DNA of 64,000 bases from AC-49 sp963766605 (lineage in GTDB: Bacteria > Actinomycetota > Thermoleophilia > Solirubrobacterales > Solirubrobacteraceae). Under the pieces are notes generated by a model. The model was not told where the DNA came from. It ran no database searches and saw only the letters and a program-made list of their open reading frames with translations. The stretch is from positions 186,001 to 250,000 of the forward strand of contig CAVYAT010000003.1 in assembly GCA_963766605.1 (NCBI GenBank). The letters run 5' to 3'. A program made the translations under genes and the position numbers. Shown here in pieces: positions 48,148 to 55,720 of this stretch. The number at the start of each line of letters is the position of its first letter. The stretch's first letter is position 1.

Positions 48148-49347
48148 CTAGTCCTCCAGCGCCGCCTCGGGGATCCGTGCAGGCGCGCTGCCGGGGGTGG
48201 CTGCGGCGCGGGTCTGAGGGACGGGGGGCGCCGGCAGCACGACCTCGCCGGTGGCGCCGGCGCGGCGCACGCGCACGCCTGCGCCGCGCAGCGCCTGGGC
48301 GAGCTGCGCCTGGAGGTCGCCGTTGTCGGACGCGATCGTGACCGTTCCGCCGTCGGCCAGCGCGTCGGCCGGGCCGGCGTCGGCGCCGAGCGTCGCGGTG
48401 CGGTGCGGGCGCTTTGGGTCGTGGGCGTGAAGCGTCGTCTCGGTCGCGCGGATCACTACGTCGGCCTCGCGGGGATCGATGTCGGTGGCGACGGCGATCT
48501 CGACCGTGCGCGGCAGCTCGACACCCGGCAGATCGCGGGCGTTCTCGCGGTCGAGCGTCAGTTCGAGCGCCTGCTCGGTGCTCTGCGCGCCGAGCTGCGT
48601 CACGACGCCGTCGCGGCTCAACGCGGCGGCCAGCGCGGTGCCCCACGCGCCCGCGCCGAGCACTGCGGCGCGGCGCAGCGGCGGCGTGCCGCCGAGCCAC
48701 TCCCACTGCAGCGCGACGTTGGCCCAGACCCGCTGGGTGACGAACGCGGCCAGGCGCGAGGACACGGTCTTCTCGGCGCGCCCGAACGCCATCGGCACGC
48801 CGGCGCGGACGGTCACGCGGCGGGGGCGCACGCGCCAACCGCGGCGCACCTCCTGGCTGCCGAAGATGGCGACCGGGACGATCGGCGCTCCGGTCTCCAG
48901 GGCGAGCCGGCCGGCGCCCGACTGCGGCTGTCCGAGCGGCCCGCGGCGCACGCGGGTGCCCTCGGGAAACATGATCACGATGTCGCCGCGATGCAGGATC
49001 TCGCCCGCGGTGTCCATCGCCTCCTGGTCGCCGGCCCCGCGGCGGACCGGAAACGCTCCCACGCGGACCAGCAGCCACGACCGAAACCGGCCCTTGAACA
49101 GCTCCTCCTTGGCCATCGAGTAGACCGGGCGGCGCGTGAGCATCGCGATCACGAACGGATCGAGGAACGAGCGGTGGTTCGAGGCGAGGATTGCGGGGCC
49201 GCTGCGCGGAACATGCTCGCGGCCGAGTCGCCCCATGCGCAGGTAGAGGCGAAAGAACGGCTGAAACAGGGCGCGGAAGAACCAGTACACGCAGCGGTTG
49301 ACACCCTTCGTGCGGGCATGCTCGAGACACCGGGTCCGGTCCTCCAC
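48148..49347 (-). CDS. PlsC-type acyltransferase fused to a truncated GpsA-like domain
   Basis: A 399-residue protein. Residues 30-200 are a 1-acylglycerol-3-phosphate acyltransferase: catalytic HX4D in SNHRSFLDPF and the substrate-binding FPEGTRVRRG. From about 225 the sequence switches to the NAD-binding start of glycerol-3-phosphate dehydrogenase (AAVLGAGAWGTALAAAL, then ENARDLPGVELPRTVEIAVAT). The GpsA catalytic lysine and C-terminal helical domain are missing, and after about 310 no family sequence remains before a Pro/Ala-rich tail. The acyltransferase should make phosphatidic acid; the second half is probably not a working dehydrogenase. Confidence 0.85.
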   Translation of the reverse strand: MEDRTRCLEHARTKGVNRCVYWFFRALFQPFFRLYLRMGRLGREHVPRSGPAILASNHRSFLDPFVIAMLTRRPVYSMAKEELFKGRFRSWLLVRVGAFPVRRGAGDQEAMDTAGEILHRGDIVIMFPEGTRVRRGPLGQPQSGAGRLALETGAPIVPVAIFGSQEVRRGWRVRPRRVTVRAGVPMAFGRAEKTVSSRLAAFVTQRVWANVALQWEWLGGTPPLRRAAVLGAGAWGTALAAALSRDGVVTQLGAQSTEQALELTLDRENARDLPGVELPRTVEIAVATDIDPREADVVIRATETTLHAHDPKRPHRTATLGADAGPADALADGGTVTIASDNGDLQAQLAQALRGAGVRVRRAGATGEVVLPAPPVPQTRAAATPGSAPARIPEAALED

Positions 49348-49391
49348 GCTGCCGATACCTCGCTTGGTCGCGGCGGTTACAGTGCGCGTCG

Positions 49392-49934
49392 GTGACCAAC
49401 CGCGCGCATCTCGCCCGCGGCGCCGCGGCGGGCGCCGTCGCGGCGGCCGTCTGGGCCGCTCAGCAGCCGCTCGACATGGCGGTGTTCGGCGTCGACTACG
49501 ACGACGCGCAGCTGCTCGGAACGCTGGTCACCCGCGGGGCGTGGGCTCGGCCGCTGGGGCTCGCCCTGCACGTCGCCAACGGAGCGGCGTTCGGCGCGAC
49601 CTACGCGGCGCTGGCGCCGCGGGTCTCGGGGCTCCCGGGTTGGGCTCGGGGCACGGCCGCCGGCCTGGGCGAGCACCTCATGTCGTGGCCCCTGACCACG
49701 GCGGTCGTGCGCGTCCACCCGGCGCGCGAGGAGCTGCCGCAGCTCTGGGGCTCGGGGCGGGCGTTCGCACAGGCGACCTGGCGCCACGCGCTGTTCGGCG
49801 CGGTGCTCGGCGTCCTGGAGGAGCGCCTCAACGACGTGGCGCCGCCGCCACCGCCACCGGTCCCCGATGAGGACAAGGCCTCGACGAACGGCCACGGCAG
49901 CCTCGAGCACGCCCTCAGCGCGCCGCCGGCGTGA
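49392..49934 (+). CDS. Predicted membrane protein, unknown
   Basis: A 180-residue protein with an N-terminal Ala/Gly-rich membrane helix (HLARGAAAGAVAAAVWAAQQ), two or three further hydrophobic segments (PLGLALHVANGAAFGATYAAL and WARGTAAGLGEHLMSWPLTT) and a Pro-rich disordered tail. It looks like YagU/DUF1440-type proteins but is not assigned. The GTG start follows TACAGT by 8 nt. The tRNA gene begins 14 bp downstream. Confidence 0.7.
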   Translation: MTNRAHLARGAAAGAVAAAVWAAQQPLDMAVFGVDYDDAQLLGTLVTRGAWARPLGLALHVANGAAFGATYAALAPRVSGLPGWARGTAAGLGEHLMSWPLTTAVVRVHPAREELPQLWGSGRAFAQATWRHALFGAVLGVLEERLNDVAPPPPPPVPDEDKASTNGHGSLEHALSAPPA

Positions 49935-49948
49935 GAAACTCGGCACGC

Positions 49949-50022
49949 GCCGGAGTAGCTCAGTTGGCCAGAGCAACCGCCTTGTAAGCGGTAGGTCAGG
50001 GGTTCGAATCCCCTCTCCGGCT
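49949..50022 (+). tRNA. tRNA-Thr (anticodon UGU)
   Basis: A 74 nt cloverleaf. Acceptor arms are GCCGGAG and CTCCGGC with discriminator T; D arm GCTC/GAGC; anticodon stem ACCGC/GCGGT with loop CTTGTAA, giving anticodon TGT; T arm AGGGG/CCCCT with TTCGAAT. No CCA is encoded. It reads ACA and other ACN threonine codons. Confidence 0.97.
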
Positions 50023-50151
50023 TGGCCCGTAGAGGCGCGACGAAGACCGCCGAAGTGCCAACTTGCCCCGCGCCGCGAGCTCCCGGTCCGGAATCTGACA
50101 TGTATCGCGCCGATTTCACGAGGATCGGGTCTAGTGTGGGTCCGAGCACGG

Positions 50152-50322
50152 ATGCTTCTGCCCTTCCAGCGAGAATCCCAGGCTCACGCTGAATCAATCG
50201 CCCGTCTCCTGACGCAGGCGCGGCGTGCTGCGGCCGCCGCGAAAGCCGCCGCCCGGGGGGAGCAGGACGACGATGCGCAACGCGCAGATCCGCCTGACGC
50301 AGCGCGCGAGCCTCGGCGCTAG
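50152..50322 (+). CDS. Doubtful short reading frame
   Basis: A 56-residue frame, MLLPFQRESQAHAESIARLL followed by an Ala/Arg-rich helix and an acidic tail. No ribosome-binding site or family is visible. It may be a remnant or chance frame. Confidence 0.25.
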   Translation: MLLPFQRESQAHAESIARLLTQARRAAAAAKAAARGEQDDDAQRADPPDAAREPRR

Positions 50323-50382
50323 GAATCGGCGCACGCGAAGCACGGAGTGCCTACCGTGGATGAAGAAGGGGTCGCAGTCGCA

Positions 50383-50406
50383 CCGCCGGTCTTGGAACAC
50401 CGGCGG
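50383..50406 (+). repeat. Inverted repeat before the 119-residue gene
   Basis: CCGCCGGT (50383-50390) and ACCGGCGG (50399-50406) are perfect 8 bp arms with an 8 nt loop. The Shine-Dalgarno GGAGG begins 4 nt later. It could be an upstream terminator or a leader structure affecting translation. Confidence 0.5.
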
Positions 50407-50423
50407 ACCGGAGGAGCAGCACG

Positions 50424-50783
50424 ATGGCCGAATGCCCTCGTTTCCTACAGGAAGCGTTCTATTACTGGGCCGTGGACGGGGCGCCGAACGTCGTCATCAT
50501 CGAGGCCGGCAACGGGCCGGTCAGGTGTTCGTGGCGAACTCTCTGTTCGCAGCTGCGCGACTGCGCCGATCCGATGCCCGCCGATTTGTGTGAATGGTTC
50601 GGTGAGGCACCGCAGACCAGCTACGCGGTCACGGCAAGGCGGCTTCTACGTGAGGCCGTCGCCCCGCGATCGACGATGGTGCAGGGGATGAACGCCGAGG
50701 GTCAGATCTGCAGCTGGAACGGGATTGAGTGGGTGCCGCTTGACCTGATTGACGACGACGATCCGCTGCCCGGCGAGCGCTGA
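50424..50783 (+). CDS. Hypothetical protein next to tRNA-Thr
   Basis: A 119-residue soluble protein of unknown family. It has four Cys (CPRF, RCSWRTLCSQLRDC, DLCEW, QICSW), is rich in Trp, and ends with an acidic DLIDDDDPLPGE. GGAGG lies about 9 nt before the ATG, supporting this start. Its amino-acid make-up and lower GC differ from the neighbours, so it may have been gained beside the tRNA. Confidence 0.6.
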   Translation: MAECPRFLQEAFYYWAVDGAPNVVIIEAGNGPVRCSWRTLCSQLRDCADPMPADLCEWFGEAPQTSYAVTARRLLREAVAPRSTMVQGMNAEGQICSWNGIEWVPLDLIDDDDPLPGER

Positions 50784-50799
50784 GGCTACGCTTGCCGCC

Positions 50800-51222
50800 A
50801 TGGCCCATATCGTCGTCGACCACGACTTCACCTCGCCGCGCCCAGAGGTCTTCGCCTGGCTGTCCGAGCATGAGAACCTCGAGGCGGCGCTCGGGGCGAA
50901 GATCACGCGCGTCTGCGATGGCACCGACGGAACCCGCAACGGCGTCGGCTCGACGCGGCGCCTGAAGCCCGGCCCGCTACCACCGTTCAACGAGACGGTG
51001 ACCGAGGTCCTGCCCGACGAGCTGATCCGCTACCGGATCTCGAGTCGCTCGCTGCTCACCGGCCACGAGGGCGCGCTGTGGTTCACCGACCGGCCCGACG
51101 GCGGCACGCATCTGCACTGGGAGATCGGCTTCGGCTCGCACATCCCCGGTCTCGCGGCGATTGGCGCGCGCGGACTGCGGCGCAGCATCCCGGCCGCGCT
51201 GCCGGCGGTCGACGCCGCCTGA
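50800..51222 (+). CDS. SRPBCC (START-like) family protein
   Basis: A 140-residue START-like protein: IVVDHDFTSPRPEVFAWLSE at the N-terminus, then NETVTEVLPDELIRYRISS and GTHLHWEIGFGSHIPG. The ligand is unknown. The ATG follows TACGCT by 7 nt, so a leaderless mRNA is likely; a TTG at 50749 would add residues outside the fold. Confidence 0.85.
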   Translation: MAHIVVDHDFTSPRPEVFAWLSEHENLEAALGAKITRVCDGTDGTRNGVGSTRRLKPGPLPPFNETVTEVLPDELIRYRISSRSLLTGHEGALWFTDRPDGGTHLHWEIGFGSHIPGLAAIGARGLRRSIPAALPAVDAA

Positions 51223-51240
51223 TCCCCTACCCTGGCTGCC

Positions 51241-52410
51241 ATGCGCCGTGCCCCAGCGCTGCTGTTGGTCGCCGCCATCGTCGCTCTGCTCGCCGCCGGA
51301 TCCGCGGCCGCGCCGACGACCGTGCACCTTCCCAAGGGGTGGCCGAAGACGCTGCAGATCGGCGTCACCGACGGGCCCGGCGACGCGGCCAAGCTCGCGG
51401 CGCGAACGCCGGTCGGCTTCCGCTACCAATATCTCGCCGGCGGGGTGAACACGGGCCACGGCTGGTCGACGTGGAACCCTGGCGGCACGTTTTTGAGCAT
51501 GTACGTCGGCGAGTCGGTGAAGGCTCACCTGATCCCCGTTTTCAGTTACTACGAAATGCTCCAGTCGAGCCCCGCGGCCGGCAACGACGAGTCCCACAAG
51601 GACCTCTCGAACCTCGCCAACGAGCAGACGATGGCCGCCTATTACCGAGACTACGAGCTCGCCCTGCGGCGCGCCGGCGCCTACCGCCACCACCTTGTCG
51701 TCCTCCACATCGAGCCCGACCTATGGGGCTACATCGAGCAGGCCGCGCGCGGCGGCAAGGCCGCCACGGTCCCCGCCGCGGTCTCCTCGACCCACATCGC
51801 GGCGCTCCGCGGCCTGCCCAACACCGCGTCCGGCTTCGCGCGGGCCCTCGTCCGGCTGCGTGACCGCCTCGCGCCGAACGTCGCGCTGGCCTACCACATG
51901 AGCGTCTGGGGAACGAACGAGGACCCGACCTACTCCAAGCCGCCGCTGGCCCACATGGACGTGCTGGCGGCAAGGTCGGCGAGCTTCTACAAGTCACTGC
52001 GCGCAAAGTTCGATCTCGTGTTCACCGACGTCGCCGACCGCGATGCCGGCTTCGATGAAAAGGTGAACCACGACGGCGGCAAGTCGTGGTGGCACGCCGA
52101 TGACTACGCGCGGCAGGTCGCCTACATCGCCGGTTTCACCCGCCGCACGCATGTCGGCGTGGTGCTGTGGCAGATCCCGCTCGGCAACACGATGCTCGAC
52201 AACACCGCGGGCCACTATCAGGACAACCGGGTGCAGTGGTGGCTGGCGGATCCCTCAGACGGCCATCTGGCCGCCGACCGCGACGCGGGTGTGGTCGCGT
52301 TGCTGTTCGGCGGCGGCGCCGGCGGCACGACATCGATCGACACCGACGGCGGCTACTTCGTCGGCCGCGTGAAGGCCTACGCCTCCACCGGCGCGCTGCC
52401 GCTCGGGTGA
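51241..52410 (+). CDS. Secreted protein, putative TIM-barrel hydrolase
   Basis: A 389-residue exported protein. The signal peptide (ALLLVAAIVALLAAGSAAA) ends near residue 24. The rest has alternating strands and helices with LQIGVTDGPGDAAKLAA, HLIPVFSYYEML, LVVLHIEPDLWGYIEQA, FDLVFTDVADRDAGF and HVGVVLWQIPLGN. The acidic EPD after a strand and the TDVADRD are placed like glycosidase active-site residues, but no family is recognised. TACCCT lies 7 nt before the ATG. It overlaps the convergent gene by 34 bp. Confidence 0.7.
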   Translation: MRRAPALLLVAAIVALLAAGSAAAPTTVHLPKGWPKTLQIGVTDGPGDAAKLAARTPVGFRYQYLAGGVNTGHGWSTWNPGGTFLSMYVGESVKAHLIPVFSYYEMLQSSPAAGNDESHKDLSNLANEQTMAAYYRDYELALRRAGAYRHHLVVLHIEPDLWGYIEQAARGGKAATVPAAVSSTHIAALRGLPNTASGFARALVRLRDRLAPNVALAYHMSVWGTNEDPTYSKPPLAHMDVLAARSASFYKSLRAKFDLVFTDVADRDAGFDEKVNHDGGKSWWHADDYARQVAYIAGFTRRTHVGVVLWQIPLGNTMLDNTAGHYQDNRVQWWLADPSDGHLAADRDAGVVALLFGGGAGGTTSIDTDGGYFVGRVKAYASTGALPLG

Positions 52411-52781
52411 GCTTCGGACCACGTGTCGCCGCTGCGGGCCAGAACGACCAGCGTCTGCCCGCCTGCCGAGCTGACGAGGAAGTCGGCTCGGTCGTCGTCG
52501 GTTCCCGGACGATCGATCACGCGCGCCAGCGTGATGTCCGTGATCTCCGCCGCATCGGGCCGCCGCGCCCATGCGTCGCGCACCGCCGCCTCCATCACCG
52601 CCCGGTCCCAGCCGCGGTCCTGGGCCGCGGCCGCTGCGAGGTCGCGGTCGGCCGTCGTGGCGCGCTGCGTGACGCGCTCGCCGGTCCTCGCCCGGTAGCG
52701 CGCGTTGAGCCACGCGCCAGCGAAGAACAGCCCGACCGGCACCAACAGGATCAGGACGATGATGATCACATGGACGGCCAT
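52377..52781 (-). CDS. Membrane-anchored Tim44-like small protein
   Basis: A 134-residue protein with one N-terminal membrane helix (VHVIIIVLILLVPVGLFFAG) and a soluble part (WDRAVMEAAVRDAWARRPDA, then ITLARVIDR and DRADFLVSSAGGQTLVVLA) resembling a short Tim44-like domain. Function unknown. TAGGCT lies 6 nt before the ATG, but it also lies only 15 bp after the sigma-factor gene, so it may be transcribed both ways of origin. Confidence 0.6.
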   Translation of the reverse strand: MAVHVIIIVLILLVPVGLFFAGAWLNARYRARTGERVTQRATTADRDLAAAAAQDRGWDRAVMEAAVRDAWARRPDAAEITDITLARVIDRPGTDDDRADFLVSSAGGQTLVVLARSGDTWSEAHPSGSAPVEA

Positions 52782-52796
52782 GTGGCCAGCCTACGC

Positions 52797-53444
52797 CTAC
52801 AACAGCACGTTGCGAGCGGCGAGATGCGTCCCGACCTTGCGCTTCACCCGCTGGAGCGCGTTGTCGACGGTCTTCGTGTCGCAGCCGAGGCGTTCGCCGA
52901 CCTGCTCGTAGGAGTAGCCGTCGAGGTACAGCGCCAGCACGCGCGACTCGAGCTCGCTGAGCGCTGTCGACAGGCACGCGACCAGCGACTGGAGCTCCTC
53001 GGTCGAGATCACCTGGTTGACCGGGTCGTGAACGCTGGGGCCGGGGATGACCTCGTCGAGCGTCGGCTCGCCGTCGGTCGCGCTGGCCGGCGTCGAGGAG
53101 AACGACACGTACTGGTTCAGCGGCGTGTGCTTGTTGCGCGTCGCGGTCTTGACCGCGGTGATGATCTGGCGCGTGATGCACAGCTCCGCGAAGTTGCGAA
53201 ACGACGACTCGCGGTCGGTGCGGAAGTCGCGGACGGCCTTGTAGAGGCCGATCAGCCCCTCCTGAATGAGGTCGTCGCTGTCGCCGCCGGCGAGAAAGTA
53301 CGACGAGGCCTTCAGTCGGACGAAGCCGTAGTAGCGGCGGACGATCCGGTCATAAGCCGTGACGTCGCCCTGCTTGGCGAGGGCGATGAGGTATCCATCC
53401 TCAACCTTGACTTGACCTTGAGAGTTTGGAGAGATGCGTGCCAC
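52797..53444 (-). CDS. SigH (sigma-30)-like sigma factor
   Basis: A 215-residue sigma-70 family protein of the Bacillus SigH type. Region 2 has DRIVRRYYGFVRLKASSYF, DSDDLIQEGLIGLYKAVRDF and SSFRNFAELCITRQIITAV. Region 4 has LSELESRVLALYLDGYSYEQ with VGERLGCDTKTVDNALQRVK. Between them a 60-residue spacer is typical of SigH. The GTG at 53444 is chosen because AAAGGA lies about 7 nt upstream; an ATG at 53516 would lie in the leader. In Bacillus this factor starts sporulation; its role here is unknown. Confidence 0.88.
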   Translation of the reverse strand: MARISPNSQGQVKVEDGYLIALAKQGDVTAYDRIVRRYYGFVRLKASSYFLAGGDSDDLIQEGLIGLYKAVRDFRTDRESSFRNFAELCITRQIITAVKTATRNKHTPLNQYVSFSSTPASATDGEPTLDEVIPGPSVHDPVNQVISTEELQSLVACLSTALSELESRVLALYLDGYSYEQVGERLGCDTKTVDNALQRVKRKVGTHLAARNVLL

Positions 53445-53568
53445 GAGCGATCCTTTCGTGCCTGCACGCAGGCATGAATTGAAGTGCTCAGCGGCGGCCT
53501 CCTCACCAGGCGCCATCTGAATTCAAAGCTGAAGTTTTCTCAACCTCAGGTCCAGCGTTATTGCGCGG

Positions 53569-53597
53569 ACCCTCCCACAGTTATGAAGCCGTGTCAA
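53569..53597 (-). promoter_or_regulatory. Promoter TTGACA-N17-GAGGGT for the SigH-like gene
   Basis: On the minus strand TTGACA (53597-53592) and GAGGGT (53574-53569) are 17 bp apart. Transcription from about 53562 would give a leader of about 118 nt before the GTG. The leader is AT-richer than its surroundings and could hold control elements. Confidence 0.55.
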
Positions 53598-53637
53598 GGG
53601 TGCAGTTTGGCCTGCACAGCGGACACGTCTGGCACCC

Positions 53638-54468
53638 CTAGCCGACGTGTGCGCCCTGGGCGCCATCGACGGCGAGGATCAGCCCGCTGACGAACCGCGA
53701 CTCGTCGCTGGCCAGGTACAGCGCCGCGTAGGCGACATCCCAGGCCGTGCCCTGGTGGCCCATGGGCACCCGCGAGGCGCGGTCGGCGGCGTAGGCCTCG
53801 CGCGTGATCCCGCGCGCCACCGCGCCGGCGTTGACGCCCATCGGCGTGTCGATCAGGCCCGGCGCGATCGCGTTGACGCGGATCTGGTCGACCGCCTGGG
53901 CGGCCGCCAGGTGCAGCGTCAGCGCGTTGACCCCCGCCTTCGACATCCGGTACGCGGTCAGGTTGGCGGCCGTGCCGACCGCGGCCAGCGACGAGACGTT
54001 GATGATCGAGCCGGAGCGCTGCTCGCGCATGATCGGCACGACGTGCTTGCACGTCAGCCACATCGCCTTGAGGTTGACGTCCATGATCCGGTCCCAGACC
54101 GCCTCCTCGAGCTTCGTCGGACGGGCGTCGCCGTCGCCGATGCCGACGTTGTTGTGGAGGATGTCGATCCGGCCGAGATGCTCACGCGCGTCAGCGGCGA
54201 GCTGGACGCACTGCTCCTCGGAGGTGATGTCGGTGATGTGGACCTCGGCATCGCCACCGGCCGCGACAACGCGCGCGCGCGTGTCGCTCACCGACCCGTC
54301 GTCGCGATCGACGAGCAGCAGCTTCGCCCCCTCGCGCGCGAACAGCAGCGCCGTGGCCCGGCCGTTGCCCATCTGCTCGCCGGTTGTCTGGCCGGCGCCG
54401 ACGATGATCGCGGTCTTGCCGGCCAGGCGCCCGCTGCCCGGCCGTTCGGAAAGGATGTCGGCGGACAC
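53638..54468 (-). CDS. Short-chain dehydrogenase/reductase
   Basis: A 276-residue SDR. The cofactor loop is AIIVGAGQTTGEQMGNGRA, an unusual form of TGxxxGIG with an insertion. NNVG, the catalytic Ser in INVSSLAAVG and YRMSK (YxxxK) are present. DRDD after strand 2 favours NAD. The substrate is unknown. The GTG start overlaps the stop of the CMD-family gene by 1 bp (TAGTG), so the two are co-translated. Confidence 0.92.
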   Translation of the reverse strand: MSADILSERPGSGRLAGKTAIIVGAGQTTGEQMGNGRATALLFAREGAKLLLVDRDDGSVSDTRARVVAAGGDAEVHITDITSEEQCVQLAADAREHLGRIDILHNNVGIGDGDARPTKLEEAVWDRIMDVNLKAMWLTCKHVVPIMREQRSGSIINVSSLAAVGTAANLTAYRMSKAGVNALTLHLAAAQAVDQIRVNAIAPGLIDTPMGVNAGAVARGITREAYAADRASRVPMGHQGTAWDVAYAALYLASDESRFVSGLILAVDGAQGAHVG

Positions 54469-55025
54469 TAGACCGTGACCTCGCCCAGGCGCGGAAAGCC
54501 ATCCTCGAGCTCGACCCCGAACGAGTTCAGCGCGCCGGCCAGCAGCCGGTAATGACCGGCGAGCATCGGCAGCTCGATCATCTGCGGCTCGTCAAAGCGC
54601 TCCGCCAGCGCGCCCCATGTGGCGTCGGTGATGCAGTGGTTGTCGAAGATCTCGTCGACGGCGGTCACGAGCAGCGCCGCCTCGGGCGCCGCCTCGCCGC
54701 GGCCGGCGATCGCCAGCATCTCCTCGTCGCTCAGCCCGGCCTCGCGGCCGAGCGGCACGTGGTGACCCCACTCGTACGTCGCCCCGGCACGGAACGCGGC
54801 GCGCAGGATGATCGTCTCGCGGTCGCGCGGCTCGAAGCTCGAGCGCTGCAGCAGCCAACCGCCGAACCCCGCCCAGTGGCGGTACATGCGCGGGTGGCGG
54901 ACCAGCGTGCGAAAGATGTTCATCGATCCGCGGGGACCCATCGGATCGATCAGCGCGTGCTGGTCCTCGGACAGCTCGTCGTCGGTCAGCGGCGCCAGGC
55001 GGGGCGTGGTTGTGGAAGCGCTCAT
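54468..55025 (-). CDS. Carboxymuconolactone-decarboxylase family protein
   Basis: A 185-residue AhpD/CMD-fold protein: NIFRTLVRHPRMYRHWAGFG, RDRETIILRAAFRAGATYEWGHH and AGLSDEEMLAIA. The CxxC pair of AhpD is absent, so a thiol peroxidase role is unlikely. It overlaps rlmB by 4 bp upstream and the SDR gene by 1 bp downstream; a small catabolic step with the SDR is possible. Confidence 0.88.
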   Translation of the reverse strand: MSASTTTPRLAPLTDDELSEDQHALIDPMGPRGSMNIFRTLVRHPRMYRHWAGFGGWLLQRSSFEPRDRETIILRAAFRAGATYEWGHHVPLGREAGLSDEEMLAIAGRGEAAPEAALLVTAVDEIFDNHCITDATWGALAERFDEPQMIELPMLAGHYRLLAGALNSFGVELEDGFPRLGEVTV

Positions 55026-55720
55026 GGACCATTCCTATCGCTTCCCAGGGCCGCGTGCAGGACGATCGCTGCGGTGACAGAGACATTCAGCGACGCGACG
55101 GTGCCGCGCATCGCTATCCGTACCAGCTCGTCACACGACGCGGCCACACGAGGGCGCACGCCGCGCCCCTCGGCGCCGAAGACCAGCGCGCAGGCATCGG
55201 GCCAGTCGACCTCGCCGACCTCGACTCGCGCGTCCATGTCGGCCCCGTAGCACCAGAAGCCGGCAGCCTTGGCGTCGGCGAGGAAGTCGGCGATGTTCCG
55301 CACGCGCGCCACGCGCAGATGCTCGACGGCGCCGGCCGACGCCTTGCAGACCGCCGGCGTGACCTCGGCGCTGCGGCGCTCGGGGATGATCACGCCGGCC
55401 GCCCCGAGCGCCTCGGCGCTGCGGCAGACGGCGCCGACGTTCTGAGGATCCTGGAGCTCGTCGAGCACGACGACGACGCCCGTGCCGCGCGCGAGAACCT
55501 CTCCGCCGCTGACGTACGGGTAGCCGACCGTCTGGGCGCAGATGCCCTGGTGGGCGTCGCTGCCGCAGCGTCGCGCCACTTCGGCCGCATCGACGACGGC
55601 CACATCGACCCCCTCCAGCCACTCCTCGCGCGCTGCGCCGGCCACGGCCCACACCTCGCTCACCGGCCGCCGGCCCGCGGCCAGCAGCTCCCGTACGGCG
55701 TTGCGTCCGTAGACGATCAC
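55022..55720 (-). CDS. rlmB: 23S rRNA methyltransferase, TrmH/RlmB family
   Basis: A 232-residue SPOUT methyltransferase. A short substrate domain (VIVYGRNAVRELLAAG) precedes the trefoil-knot domain with the three motifs DPQNVGAVCRSAEALGA, ALVFGAEGRGV and ASLNVSVTAAIVLHA. It methylates the ribose of G2251 in 23S rRNA or a tRNA position. The start is a GTG overlapping the cysS stop (GTGA). cysS-rlmB is a conserved actinobacterial pair. Confidence 0.93.
   Translation of the reverse strand: MIVYGRNAVRELLAAGRRPVSEVWAVAGAAREEWLEGVDVAVVDAAEVARRCGSDAHQGICAQTVGYPYVSGGEVLARGTGVVVVLDELQDPQNVGAVCRSAEALGAAGVIIPERRSAEVTPAVCKASAGAVEHLRVARVRNIADFLADAKAAGFWCYGADMDARVEVGEVDWPDACALVFGAEGRGVRPRVAASCDELVRIAMRGTVASLNVSVTAAIVLHAALGSDRNGP

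Larger units (their letters stand above)
50023..50423 (+). other. Gene-poor stretch after the tRNA
   Basis: About 400 bases without a convincing gene. It has lower GC than its surroundings and holds one weak short frame (50152-50322) and a hairpin at 50383-50406. No integrase, direct repeat of the tRNA end or transposase was seen. Confidence 0.6.

Noticed and set aside
50023..50800. Integrated mobile element at tRNA-Thr
   Set aside because: No integrase, transposase or direct repeat of the tRNA end was found, so only a weak hint is kept as a finding.
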